Part shown: piece after piece, positions 49,261-57,944 of the stretch
How positions within the stretch are numbered: position 1 is the first letter of the stretch
Layout: every line of letters begins with the position of its first letter
NCBI RefSeq assembly: GCF_037892195.1
Contig: NZ_JATACI010000002.1
Span: 434,001 to 498,000, forward strand
Length of the DNA stretch: 64,000 nt
Origin: Yoonia sp. GPGPB17
GTDB lineage: Bacteria; Pseudomonadota; Alphaproteobacteria; Rhodobacterales; Rhodobacteraceae
Reading direction: 5' to 3'
Made by a program: the position numbers and the translations under genes
The notes under the pieces: model-generated
Seen by the model: the letters and a program-made list of their open reading frames with translations, nothing else
What the model was told of the DNA's origin: nothing
Database searches by the model: none

Positions 49261-49856
49261 CAGTCGGCCCCCTGAAAATCTTCCGCGCTCAGCGGTTTTA
49301 ACTCGTCACCACGTCCCATCAATTTGATGATCTGGCGTATAATCAACTCAAGGTTCACAAGGATCATCAGGTTCACGCCGACCCAGAGCGAGGCGTATTG
49401 GAAGTTGTTCTGGAACTTGTCGCCGCATTTCCCGAATTCAAAGCCGAATGGCCATTTGAGCGAGGAAGAACAGCCGCGGCCTGAGAGCGTATCAACGTGG
49501 TTATTCAGGCCGCGGTCCCATGCAACAACAAGCACCCAGAGGGCGATGCCCAACAGCAGCAGTGTGAGCAGGCCTGAGATCAATCGGGGCAGGGCGCGTT
49601 CCAACATGTCGATGGATACGAACCCACCCATGCGGAAGGCGAGCGGCGCCATCAACCCGGTCATCCAGAGCATGCCAAAGCGTGCACCTTCTTCTGTCCA
49701 GTTGGGGGCGTCGCTGAGAATATAGCGGAAGAAAACCTGCCCCAGGATCAGCGTGACCATGATCGCCAGCGCAATCACCGCGATGACTTTGCCAATGGCG
49801 AGCACCACGGTGTTAAACCGTTCTAGTGGCCACAAAAGGCCAAACAGGACCGACAT
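49260..49856 (-). CDS. TRAP transporter small permease (DctQ family)
   Basis: The 198-residue protein has four transmembrane helices: VVLAIGKVIAVIALAIMVTL, then GARFGMLWMTGLMAPLAF, ISGLLTLLLLGIALWVLVV and a last one near residue 170. Between helices three and four lies an unusually long polar loop of about 40 residues with two cysteines (GRGCSSSLKW and EFGKCGDKF). The ATG at 49856 follows GGGAGGAG. It overlaps DctM by one base and sits about 105 bases after the flavin reductase gene. A GGGGGC/GCCCCC hairpin near 49900-49915 lies in that gap and may tune expression. Confidence 0.85.
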   Translation of the reverse strand: MSVLFGLLWPLERFNTVVLAIGKVIAVIALAIMVTLILGQVFFRYILSDAPNWTEEGARFGMLWMTGLMAPLAFRMGGFVSIDMLERALPRLISGLLTLLLLGIALWVLVVAWDRGLNNHVDTLSGRGCSSSLKWPFGFEFGKCGDKFQNNFQYASLWVGVNLMILVNLELIIRQIIKLMGRGDELKPLSAEDFQGAD

Positions 49857-49961
49857 CGGCTCCTCCCCTGTTATATGCGGGCTTTTAGCCCTTGTTGTTG
49901 GGGGCTTTGCCCCCACCGCTTGCTGCGGCTTGGCCAGATTGTTTCTGGCAAATTGATCGCA

Positions 49962-50465
49962 CTAGCTTGCGCTAAACTGTCCGTATTTCCCTGCATGAAA
50001 GACGAGCGGATCGCCACCACGGTGATGAGCTTTGGTCACGAGGCCTACGACGATCACGTGGTCTCCCGCGTCATGGGTTGCTTCGAGGTTGCATTCGAAT
50101 GTCGCGAGCGCGCCCTCAATAATCGGCATGCCACAATGGGACATATGTGTTGGCACGTCACTGATGGCTGTTTTTGATTTTATGATCGCCGCACAGACGT
50201 CGCGTTGGTCCGCTCCCAGGACATGCACCGCGAAACGGCGTGAGCCCGCAAAGTGTTCGAACCGTTTGGATGATTTGGCCGGTGACCAAAGGACCAATGG
50301 TGGATCAAGGGACACGCTGGCAAAGCTGTTGGCGACGATGGCCACCGGGCCTTCAGGGCTGTCAGTCGTCACGACGGTGACGCCAGTGACGAATGTCCCC
50401 AATGCACCGCGAAAGCTGTCGCTGTCGGTGCTGGGGTCGAATGTCGCGATGGTACCTGCGTCCAT
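49962..50465 (-). CDS. NAD(P)H:flavin reductase, partner of the LLM monooxygenase
   Basis: The 167-residue protein has the flavin reductase-like (split-barrel) fold of the two-component monooxygenase partners. RGALGTFVTGVTVVTT lies near residue 18, ANSFASVSLDPPLVLWSP near 43 and RFAVHVLGADQRDV near 75. It supplies reduced FMN to a monooxygenase in the same operon, here the LLM protein at 51352-52509. Its start overlaps the stop of the aldo/keto reductase gene (TAATG). In the sulfo-SMO pathway the equivalent subunit is SmoA, so this may be its counterpart; that is inferred from the gene set. Confidence 0.88.
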   Translation of the reverse strand: MDAGTIATFDPSTDSDSFRGALGTFVTGVTVVTTDSPEGPVAIVANSFASVSLDPPLVLWSPAKSSKRFEHFAGSRRFAVHVLGADQRDVCAAIIKSKTAISDVPTHMSHCGMPIIEGALATFECNLEATHDAGDHVIVVGLVTKAHHRGGDPLVFHAGKYGQFSAS

Positions 50466-51355
50466 TATGGGACCTCCGTGCCGAGTGCGGCGGTGTAGAG
50501 CTCGAACCATGTTTCGCGGTCCATATTAACTTTCAAAGCGTCCGATAGGGCCTTGATACGGCTCAGATTATTTGTGCCCATGACCGGCATGATATTGGCG
50601 GGATGAGCCAGCAGCCATGCAACAGCCACGGCACTGTTGTCCACACCGTTGTCTGCCGCGACTTTGGCCAGCGCGTCTTGCGCAGCGCCTGTGCCGGTCA
50701 TCAGGCTGCCGCCACCAAGGGGGGACCATGCCATGATCGGCACGTTGCGTTCTTGCAGATAGGCGACATCGCCGTTGGTGAAACCTTGGTGCGCCGTCAA
50801 AGACAGTTCGATCTGGTTGGTGATCAGCGGTGTCTTCATCGCCGATTGCAGTAGTGTCCAGTCGTGCAATTTGAAGTTGGACACGCCGACAGACCGGACC
50901 TTGCCGGAGGCGACGACTTCATCCAGCGCGGCCCCTGTTTCATAATGGTCCATCATCGGGTCGGGCCGGTGGATCAAGAGCGTGTCAATCTTGTCGATAT
51001 TCATCAGACGCAACGAATGGTCCACCGAGGCAAGGATGTGACTGCGGCTGGTGTCGTAGTATTTGACGCGCGCATCGCTGTAGCGCCCCATCGGAGCCAC
51101 GATATCACATTTGGTGACGACCTCGATTTGATCTTTCAGGGCAGGGGCGGCTTTGAGCGCGTTGCCCAAGACCTCTTCGGCTGCATAACCGCCGTAGATG
51201 TCGGCCTGATCCATAGTTGTGATGCCTTGTTCGAGGCAGGCTTCAATCTTGGCTTGCACATGCGCGACAGAGGTATCTGTGTCGTCGCTCAGTCGCCACA
51301 TGCCATAGACGATGCGGCTGAAAGAAAGGTCGTTGGTGATTGTGATGCGGTTCAA
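50465..51355 (-). CDS. Aldo/keto reductase (YdhF-like), TTG start
   Basis: The 296-residue protein has the AKR barrel features. TTMDQADIYGGYAAEE (catalytic Asp and Tyr) is near residue 48, VVTKCDI (Lys) near 80, LLIHRPDPMMDHYET (His) near 123 and SVGVSNF near 155. It closely resembles the E. coli YdhF group. The TTG start at 51355 is chosen because it overlaps the LLM stop as TTGA, which mimics the ATGA coupling elsewhere in the operon; no good ATG exists in this position. In the sulfo-SMO pathway an AKR (SmoB) reduces 6-oxo-glucose to glucose, a plausible role here. Confidence 0.88.
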   Translation of the reverse strand: MNRITITNDLSFSRIVYGMWRLSDDTDTSVAHVQAKIEACLEQGITTMDQADIYGGYAAEEVLGNALKAAPALKDQIEVVTKCDIVAPMGRYSDARVKYYDTSRSHILASVDHSLRLMNIDKIDTLLIHRPDPMMDHYETGAALDEVVASGKVRSVGVSNFKLHDWTLLQSAMKTPLITNQIELSLTAHQGFTNGDVAYLQERNVPIMAWSPLGGGSLMTGTGAAQDALAKVAADNGVDNSAVAVAWLLAHPANIMPVMGTNNLSRIKALSDALKVNMDRETWFELYTAALGTEVP

Positions 51356-52509
51356 CGGCGTGGTCCTGTGCCCAATGGGGTCGCTGGTGTTTCGGATGGC
51401 ACGCGCCCGTATGCGTGGGGCAGCGAGCATGTTTTCAGATGCGGCATAACGCGCGCGCCGAAGTGTTCTGCTTCGTCAATGTGCGGGTAGCCTGAGAAGA
51501 TGAAAGCACGGATACCCATCTTTTGATAGGCCTCGATTTTGCTCATCACTTGATCGGTGGAACCAACCAAAGCGGCGCCACAGCCGGAACGGGCGCGCCC
51601 GACGCCGGTCCAAAGGCCGGGTTCGACATAGCCGAATTTATCGGCCAGTTCGCGGGCTTTGGCTTGGTGGGCTACGCCCAGTGAAATGCTGTCATGGGCG
51701 CGGTCGCGGATCAGTTTGCCGTATTCATCATCGAGCTTGGAGGCAATGCAATCGGCGTATTCTTTGGCTTCTGCTTCCGTGTCGCGGACGATCATGTGGA
51801 CGCGCAGGCCATAGTCCAGCGTACGGTTATGGGCTTCGGCCCGGGCATTCACGTCTTTCATGCGCTGTTCAAGCTGCTCTAAGGGCTCTGGCCACATCAG
51901 ATAGACGTCGCATTGCGCACCGCAGAGTTCGAGTGCTGCGGGCGAGTAGCCGCCAAAGTAGAGCAGCGGACCGCCATTTTGCTGGTAAGGCCGGGCAGGG
52001 TCGGTCGAAAGCTTGGAGATTTGATAGATGTCGCCGTCGTAGCTGACCTCATCTTGCGTCCAGCATTTGCGCAGAATCTCGACCACTTCGTGCGACCGCT
52101 TGTAGCGGAAGGCGCTTTCGGCCACTTCGCCGGGGAAGTCAGAGCTGATGACGTTGAGCGTCAGTCGCCCCTTGAGCATGTGATCCAGCGTTGCAATGGT
52201 GCGGGCCAGCATGATCGGTTGCACCTCACCACAGCGGATGGCGGCCAGGAAATTGATCTTTTCGGTGAGCGGCGCCATGCCTGAGACGAAGGAAAGGGTG
52301 TCTTGGCCAACCTGATAGGACGAGGGCGCGAGAATGTTGCGGAACCCTTGCTTCTCTGCGGTCAAAGCGATGTCGCGGCAGTGTTCCCAAGAGGAACGCA
52401 AGTCGCCATCGGGCACACCAAGGAACTGATAATCGTCAGAGCAAAGGGCGGAAAACCAGGAGACTTCGGCCGCATCAAGATCGGCGCTGGTGACCGGAAC
52501 GATGGTCAT
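51352..52509 (-). CDS. LLM-class FMN-dependent monooxygenase (SsuD/SmoC-like)
   Basis: The 385-residue protein belongs to the bacterial luciferase-like group of alkanesulfonate-type monooxygenases. It shows RNILAPSSYQVGQDTLSF near residue 55, TLDHMLKGRLTLNVISSDFPGE near 108, PLLYFGGYSPAALELC near 190 and GSTDQVMSKIEAYQKMGI near 320. It uses FMNH2 and oxygen to cleave a C-S bond of a sulfonate, or a related substrate. It is the first gene of the operon and begins with a GGGGGAGGAG ribosome-binding site at ATG 52509. Together with the adjacent reductases it looks like a complete two-component oxygenase pathway. Confidence 0.86.
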   Translation of the reverse strand: MTIVPVTSADLDAAEVSWFSALCSDDYQFLGVPDGDLRSSWEHCRDIALTAEKQGFRNILAPSSYQVGQDTLSFVSGMAPLTEKINFLAAIRCGEVQPIMLARTIATLDHMLKGRLTLNVISSDFPGEVAESAFRYKRSHEVVEILRKCWTQDEVSYDGDIYQISKLSTDPARPYQQNGGPLLYFGGYSPAALELCGAQCDVYLMWPEPLEQLEQRMKDVNARAEAHNRTLDYGLRVHMIVRDTEAEAKEYADCIASKLDDEYGKLIRDRAHDSISLGVAHQAKARELADKFGYVEPGLWTGVGRARSGCGAALVGSTDQVMSKIEAYQKMGIRAFIFSGYPHIDEAEHFGARVMPHLKTCSLPHAYGRVPSETPATPLGTGPRR

Positions 52510-52549
52510 TGATTCTCCTCCCCCAGAGTTATGTCTTTCCACTTGCCTA

Positions 52550-52592
52550 GCATGCAAAATTCTATGTAACAATAGTGTATCAATTTTCATGC
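52550..52592. promoter_or_regulatory. Candidate GntR operator between the divergent genes
   Basis: GCATG(C)AAAATT and AATTTTCATGC are near-perfect inverted arms (one extra base in the left arm) around an A/T-rich centre of 20 bases that itself has CTAT...ATAG. It occupies the middle of the 105-bp gap between the LLM and GntR/UTRA genes. Binding by the local GntR protein is inferred. Confidence 0.5.
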
Positions 52593-52614
52593 GCAGGCTC
52601 GGGGAGGTGCCGCC

Positions 52615-53322
52615 ATGGCGACAACCTCTGCTTTGCCGAAATTCATTCAGCTGAGTGAAATGCTGATCCGCGAGATTGCTGCGGGGCATCTGGCAGATGG
52701 CGCACGACTGCCGCCCGAACGTGATATGGCGGATGATCTGGGCGTTGCCGTGGGCACATTACGTAAGGCATTGGCGGACGTTGAAGCCAAAGGGCTGCTG
52801 GACCGCGTGCAAGGGTCTGGCAACTATGTGCGACACCGGCCCGCGGTCGATTCCGTCTATGCGTTCTTTCGGTTGGAATTGCTGAAAGGTGGTGGGTTGC
52901 CGACCGCGGAGGTATTGTCGGTGGATCGCTTGACCAAGCCTGACGGCTTTGCGCGCTTGGGTGGTCATACCGAGGGGCACCGTATTCGACGCGTGCGATC
53001 TCTGGACGGTATTGTGATTGCTTTGGAAGAGATCTGGCTGGATGGGGCGCAGCGTGCCACGGTCGCCGTGTCAGATCTATCGGACTCACTTTATCACTTC
53101 TATCGTCATGAATTGGGCCTCGTGATCGGCTCGGTCGAGGATCGTATCGGGGTTGACACAATGCCAGACTGGACACCGGAGGTATTTCACCTCAATGCAG
53201 GCGCGGCGGTGGGGTACATCGAGCGGGTCAGTTGGACGGCGACCAAACAGCCCGCAGAATTTTCGCGCACTTGGTATGATGCCAAGCGCGCCAACTACAT
53301 CTCTCGTATGGGAAAAGGTTAA
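52615..53322 (+). CDS. GntR/UTRA (HutC-type) transcriptional regulator
   Basis: The 235-residue protein has an N-terminal GntR winged helix (FIQLSEMLIREIAAGHLADGARLPPERDMADDLGVAVGTLRKAL; split at the dimension of about residues 10-55). A C-terminal UTRA domain from about residue 85 binds effectors. The end LNAGAAVGYIERVSWTATKQPAEFSRTWYD is the usual UTRA strand region. It is divergent from the LLM operon and five bases upstream of the Gfo/Idh gene, so it likely controls both. The effector could be the pathway substrate or an intermediate, and an inverted repeat lies at 52550-52592. Confidence 0.88.
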   Translation: MATTSALPKFIQLSEMLIREIAAGHLADGARLPPERDMADDLGVAVGTLRKALADVEAKGLLDRVQGSGNYVRHRPAVDSVYAFFRLELLKGGGLPTAEVLSVDRLTKPDGFARLGGHTEGHRIRRVRSLDGIVIALEEIWLDGAQRATVAVSDLSDSLYHFYRHELGLVIGSVEDRIGVDTMPDWTPEVFHLNAGAAVGYIERVSWTATKQPAEFSRTWYDAKRANYISRMGKG

Positions 53323-53327
53323 GCGAC

Positions 53328-54417
53328 TTGAAGACGGTAAACTATGGCCTGATTGGCTGCGGCATGATGGGTCGCGAACATATTCAGAATATCAACCTTT
53401 TGCCGCAGGGGCGTGTGTCAGTCGTTTATGATCCAGTCAGCGAGCTAGCTGAAGCGGGCGCGACCTTGGCCGAAAACGCCCATGTGGCAGGTTCGCTGGA
53501 GGAATTGCTGGGTTTTGAGGACCTTGATGCGGTTGTCGTTGTCAGCCCGAACTACTTGCATGTCCCGCAGTTGCAGCAGATCGTGGCGACCCGTCCGATG
53601 CCGATTCTATGCGAAAAGCCGCTATATACGGACCCTGCAGATGCCGCGGTGCTGGACAAGCTGTTTGCGGGCTATGCGCACCCGGTTTGGGTCGCGATGG
53701 AGTATCGCTATATGCCGCCGGTTGCGGCCTTGATTGCGCAGGCCGAGCAGGCAACGGGCGGCATCAAGATGCTGACGATCCGCGAGCACCGCTTTCCGTT
53801 CTTGCCGAAGATTGGCGATTGGAACCGTTTTAATGCCAAGACGGGTGGCACTTTGGTTGAAAAATGTTGCCACTTCTTTGATCTGATGCGTCTGATCCTG
53901 GATGATGAACCTATCCGCGTCATGGCCAGTCTTAGGCCAGTCGCTGAACCATATTGATGAGCGCTACGACGGTGAAGCCCCTGACATTTGGGACAATGGC
54001 TATGTCATTCTGGATTTCGCGAAAGGCACACGCGCGATGCTGGAACTGTGCATGTTTGCTGAAGGGTCCAAGTATCAGGAAGAAATCAGTGCGGTTGGAC
54101 CCAAGGGCAAGATTGAGGCGCTGGTGCCGGGCCCGGGGCGGTTTTGGCCAAAGCTGTTGGGTGATCCGCCCGTGCCGCAGATGATCATCAGTCCGCGCGC
54201 ACCCAAGGGTCCGTATGTCTCGGAGATTCCGGTTGATCCAAGGCTGCTGGACGCGGGCGACCACAATGGATCGACCTTCTATCAGCATCAGCGCTTCAAT
54301 GCGGTTGTGCGTGGGGAAGGCGATGTCGAGGTCACACTGGTCGATGGGGCCAAGGCGATTGCGATGGGATTGGCCGCGCAGGAAAGCGCGCGGACCGGGC
54401 AGGCGGTGCTGCTCTAA
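53328..54417 (+). CDS. Gfo/Idh/MocA-family protein, possible NAD-dependent glycosidase, frameshifted
   Basis: The product of about 362 residues has an N-terminal Rossmann fold (NYGLIGCGMMGREHIQNI), the CEKPLYTDP motif near residue 100 and the REHRFPFLPKIGDWNRF and GGTLVEKCCHFFDLMRL segments of the central domain. An extra base near 53932-53938 splits it; the tail continues with NHIDERYDGEAPDIW and DLAMFAEGS-like ELCMFAEGSKYQEE. The TTG at 53328 is the apparent start. Family members are dehydrogenases, but some (GH188) are NAD-dependent sulfoquinovosidases. The neighbouring monooxygenase operon makes that role worth testing; it is not shown by the sequence alone. Confidence 0.8.
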
Positions 54418-54671
54418 CCTTCGGCCAAGATGCTGCTGGGATGACGAAATGCAGTCAACGCCGCCGTAAGTGTCCATATTCAACGGAATGAGGGCCCTCG
54501 CCCCATCTCGCTGATGTCGTGGCCGACGGAACGTATTGTAAGCAAGCAACTGGAGCGGTTATGGTTGCCCCGTTGCCCAGACAAAATGCGCTCGGTGGGC
54601 GTAAGCCCTCTGTGCCGTCGGACCGATTTGCGTTATGTTCAGGTCTTGTCTGACAAAGAGCCTTGCAAGAA

Positions 54672-55658
54672 ATGAAACTGGATCAACATGCGCGTCTCTC
54701 GGTGGCCCCGATGATGGACTGGACAGATCGGCATTGCCGGTATCTGCATCGTCTGATGTCGCACCATACCTTACTGTCTACCGAAATGGTCACTGCACCG
54801 GCCATCATCCATGGTGACCGGGATCGGCTTTTGGGGTTTTGTGCGGATGAGTACCCCGTTGCCTTGCAACTGGGCGGTTCGGACCCGGCCCAACTGGCAG
54901 AAGCAGCGCGTATTGCAGAAGGCTATGGGTATGCTGAGATTAACCTGAACTGCGGATGTCCGTCGGATCGTGTGCAATCAGGCAGCTTCGGCGCAATACT
55001 GATGGAAAACCCAAGTTTGGTGGCAGCCTGTGTCGCGGCGATGATCGCTGCTGTGCGTATTCCGGTCACGGTCAAATGCCGCATTGGTGTTGATGATCAA
55101 GATCCGCATATCGTGCTGCCCGACTTTCTAGCCCAAGTGTCGGCTGCCGGGGTTGACCGGTTTTCCGTGCATGCGCGCAAGGCGTGGTTGCAGGGGTTGT
55201 CCCCGAAAGAGAACCGCGACGTACCTCCACTTGATTACGATTTAGTCATGGAAATGAAGGGTTTGTTTCCTCATCTTCATCTTTCAATCAATGGCGGTAT
55301 TGCGACGTTGGATCAGGCTGAGGGTTTTTTGTCACGAGGTCTGGATGGCGTGATGATTGGCCGTGCGGCCTATCATACGCCTGCCGAAATATTGCTGAAC
55401 GCTGATGCGCAGATTTATGGTGATCCGTTGGGACGGACGGCGGAAGAGGTCGTGCATCTGATGCTGCCTTACATTGCGGATCACCTTGCGCAGGGTGGGC
55501 GATTGGGTCAGGTAAGCCGCCACATGCTGGGCTTGTTTCAGGGGCGTCCCGGCGCACGCGGTTGGCGCAGGCATTTGTCTGAAAACGCCCATGCGGACGG
55601 GGCAGGTCCGGCGGTGGTGCTGGCGGCTTTGGACCACGTGACAAGATTGGCAGCTTAG
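54672..55658 (+). CDS. dusA: tRNA-dihydrouridine synthase A
   Basis: DusA reduces uridines 20 and 20a in the D-loop of tRNA using FMN and NADPH. The 328-residue product has SVAPMMDWTDRHCRYLHRL near residue 9, EINLNCGCPSDRVQSGSFGA with the catalytic cysteine near 93, KCRIGVDD near 138, and SVHARKAWLQGLSPKENR near 165, which is the DusA-type active-site lysine region. The length and C-terminal helical domain fit the DusA subfamily. The ATG at 54672 is used; no strong ribosome-binding site is visible. The upstream 254-bp gap after the Gfo/Idh gene contains no gene. Confidence 0.94.
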   Translation: MKLDQHARLSVAPMMDWTDRHCRYLHRLMSHHTLLSTEMVTAPAIIHGDRDRLLGFCADEYPVALQLGGSDPAQLAEAARIAEGYGYAEINLNCGCPSDRVQSGSFGAILMENPSLVAACVAAMIAAVRIPVTVKCRIGVDDQDPHIVLPDFLAQVSAAGVDRFSVHARKAWLQGLSPKENRDVPPLDYDLVMEMKGLFPHLHLSINGGIATLDQAEGFLSRGLDGVMIGRAAYHTPAEILLNADAQIYGDPLGRTAEEVVHLMLPYIADHLAQGGRLGQVSRHMLGLFQGRPGARGWRRHLSENAHADGAGPAVVLAALDHVTRLAA

Positions 55659-55667
55659 GCGCGCGAG

Positions 55668-56408
55668 ATGGAGGCGCGAGACCTGTCACAGGATGGCTAT
55701 GCCATATTCCCCTATGATCGGGCTGTGGCGGCCTGGGCAAACGCGGCCCATCGTGTTGGTAAGGCGGTTTTGGATAAAGGCGGCGACCTGCGCCACGTGG
55801 GCACGTGGTTTGTCGGCGTGGACGCCTTGCCGAATGGCCCTGATGGTAGCGTGGATGGTGTTCCGCTTGCCGGTGCTTGGCGGAACCATGTTACGCCGCC
55901 ATCCACGTGGCATGCAGCACAGCTATCGATTGTTTTTCCCGGCTACCCGCAGCAGGACGTCAATGAAAGCGATGCAGCGCATCGGTTCCGCCATAGCCGG
56001 GACGCTGCACATGTGGACGGGCTTTTGCCAGAAGGGCCACAGAAACGTCGGCATTTGCGGGAACCGCATGGTTTTATTCTGGGCTTTCCCTTGGATGATG
56101 TCCGCGCCAGCCCATTGGTGGTCTGGCGCGGCAGTCACCGGATGATGCGCGCGGCATTTCGCACTGCGTATACCGGTTTGGCGCCAGAGGACTGGGGCGA
56201 TGTCGACGTAACAGAAATCTATCAGGAAAACCGCCGCACCGTGTTCGAAACCTGTGAACGGGTTGAGGTAACAGCCGCGCCGGGGCAAGCGATCTTGCTT
56301 GACCGGCATATCTTGCATGGGGTGGCACCCTGGGGCGCGAATGCGCAGGGCGAGATGCGCATGATGGCCTACTTCCGTCCCATAGTCGCACCAGCAGCGT
56401 GGCTTTAG
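55668..56408 (+). CDS. PhyH-like Fe(II)/2-oxoglutarate dioxygenase
   Basis: The 246-residue protein looks like a small member of the phytanoyl-CoA dioxygenase family. AAHVDGLLPEG supplies the H-x-D iron ligands near residue 113. The distal histidine lies in LDRHILHGVAPWG near residue 215, and an arginine follows in EMRMMAYFRP for the 2-oxoglutarate carboxylate. It is 9 bases downstream of dusA, probably on the same transcript. The substrate is unknown; such enzymes hydroxylate lipids or small metabolites in the cytosol. Its stop overlaps the convergent YafY-like gene stop by four bases. Confidence 0.75.
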   Translation: MEARDLSQDGYAIFPYDRAVAAWANAAHRVGKAVLDKGGDLRHVGTWFVGVDALPNGPDGSVDGVPLAGAWRNHVTPPSTWHAAQLSIVFPGYPQQDVNESDAAHRFRHSRDAAHVDGLLPEGPQKRRHLREPHGFILGFPLDDVRASPLVVWRGSHRMMRAAFRTAYTGLAPEDWGDVDVTEIYQENRRTVFETCERVEVTAAPGQAILLDRHILHGVAPWGANAQGEMRMMAYFRPIVAPAAWL

Positions 56409-57064
56409 GTCTTGAGGCGATTGTAGTCGGCCAGACCCTTTCCGGCTTCATCCACAAAAAGACTAGGCAGGATTCGCTGGCTGGTGATCTGATCGACACG
56501 GATTTCATCGAATTGATTGGTCGTCTCGCACCAGACCACACAGGTCCATAAGCGCCCCCAGTAATCCAATCGCAGGGGGCGAACTGTGCGGGTCTTGTCT
56601 TGGAGCACAACTTCCAACTTTTGGCGGGTCCGCACGGCCTGTCTTAGCATTGGGAGATGCTGAAACCCACGCGCGGCATCCGCAAAAGGGTATATTGCAA
56701 AGCCCGAGCCATTGGGTGCGCGGCTGCGATCCTCTGGTATGACAGCATCAAGTTTGTCGGAAAGCGCGCGGGCCGCTGCTGAAAGCTCTGCATCGTCACT
56801 GTGTCTGACGGCGTTGAGGCCAAGATGCAAAGCTTCCATCTCGGTCATGGTCAGGTTCAGCGGCGGCAGAGTGATGGCCGCGGTGACACGATATCCGATC
56901 CCGCGTTCGCCTTCGATTGGCACGCCTGACGCGGCCAAGGTTTCCATATCGCGATAGATCGTGCGGAGAGAGACATCGGTGGCACGCGCAAGATCAGATG
57001 CGCGATGAAGCGACCCATCCCGCAGGATCTGAACAAGCTGCATCAGGCGGTCGGCACGGCGCAT
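56405..57064 (-). CDS. YafY-type HTH regulator with divergent WYL domain
   Basis: The 219-residue protein starts with an HTH_11-type DNA-binding domain (RRADRLMQLVQILRDG and DLARATDVSLRTIYRDMETL; residues 1-60). A C-terminal part follows in which the WYL motif is replaced by DYWGRLWTCVVWCE near residue 165. WYL-like domains sense nucleotides or other ligands. The ATG at 57064 was chosen because the HTH starts right after it; an in-frame start further upstream adds a short basic tail. It faces tatA with a 207-bp gap, which contains both promoters. Confidence 0.8.
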   Translation of the reverse strand: MRRADRLMQLVQILRDGSLHRASDLARATDVSLRTIYRDMETLAASGVPIEGERGIGYRVTAAITLPPLNLTMTEMEALHLGLNAVRHSDDAELSAAARALSDKLDAVIPEDRSRAPNGSGFAIYPFADAARGFQHLPMLRQAVRTRQKLEVVLQDKTRTVRPLRLDYWGRLWTCVVWCETTNQFDEIRVDQITSQRILPSLFVDEAGKGLADYNRLKT

Positions 57065-57271
57065 GGGTTTCCCTTTGATTCGTGCCAGTTTTGCCATTTT
57101 TCTGGCAACTGACAAGTTTTTGTCACTAATTTCTTAAAACCCTTACAAAAAAGGGCGTTAGGGCGGCAAAAATGGGCAGTTCGCGCTTCCCTTGGCGGGC
57201 GTTGAGCCCTATCTGTCAGAGCGAAGAGACTAATCGATGCGGCGCCGTTCGCCCGCTATAGGAGAAAAGAT

Positions 57272-57484
57272 ATGCTTAACAATATTGGCCTTCCCGGTCT
57301 TCTGCTGATTGCCGTTGTCGTTCTGGTCCTGTTTGGCCGCGGCAAGATTTCCAGCCTGATGGGCGAAGTCGGCAAAGGTATCACCGCTTTCAAAAAGGGT
57401 GTTGATGACGGCAAGCAGGAAATCGAAGACAGCATGGCCGAAGCCAAAGACGTGACCCCTGAAGAAGAAAAAGACAAAGTCTGA
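57272..57484 (+). CDS. tatA: Sec-independent translocase subunit TatA
   Basis: TatA forms the pore of the twin-arginine translocase in the inner membrane. The 70-residue protein has the short N-terminal transmembrane helix ([17 protein letters not shown]), the FGRGKIS hinge, an amphipathic helix ([18 protein letters not shown]) and an acidic tail. An AGGAGA ribosome-binding site precedes the ATG at 57272. It is the first gene of a tatABC-DUF815 operon. The gap to tatB is 31 bases. Confidence 0.97.
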   Translation: MLNNIGLPGLLLIAVVVLVLFGRGKISSLMGEVGKGITAFKKGVDDGKQEIEDSMAEAKDVTPEEEKDKV

Positions 57485-57515
57485 TCGCTTTGCCTGACGG
57501 AAAGGACCGCGCCTG

Positions 57516-57944
57516 ATGTTTGGCCTTGGTTGGAGCGAAATGCTGGTTGTCGGCATTGTGGCGCTGATTGTGATCGGCCCCAAAGACCTGCCCGGTCTGT
57601 TCCGCACAATGGGGCAGTTTACCGGCAAAGCGCGTATGATGGCGCGTGAGTTCTCGAACGCGATGAATCAAGCCGCCGATCAGGCAGGCGTGAAAGAGGT
57701 GTCCAAGACGCTCAACGCTGCGGCCAACCCTACAAAGTTCGGCGCCGATAAGCTGAAAGAAGCGACAGGCATGACCAAGGGGCCAGCAACGGCAGAGCTT
57801 TCCGCCGAACGTCAAGCGGCAAAAGAAAAGATGAGCAAGGCGATGGGCGATGCCGCGATTGCACGCAAGGCGAAGGAAGCTGAAGAAGCAGCAGCGGCTG
57901 CTGTTGAGGCGCCTGAAAGCCCCGCACCTGAGGCAAAATCATGA
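57516..57944 (+). CDS. tatB: Sec-independent translocase subunit TatB
   Basis: TatB, with TatC, forms the receptor for twin-arginine signal peptides. The 142-residue protein has the N-terminal helix [22 protein letters not shown], the [13 protein letters not shown] amphipathic segment and a long Ala/Glu/Lys-rich C-terminal tail. The stop overlaps the start of tatC by ATGA. Its length matches family members. Confidence 0.96.
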   Translation: MFGLGWSEMLVVGIVALIVIGPKDLPGLFRTMGQFTGKARMMAREFSNAMNQAADQAGVKEVSKTLNAAANPTKFGADKLKEATGMTKGPATAELSAERQAAKEKMSKAMGDAAIARKAKEAEEAAAAAVEAPESPAPEAKS

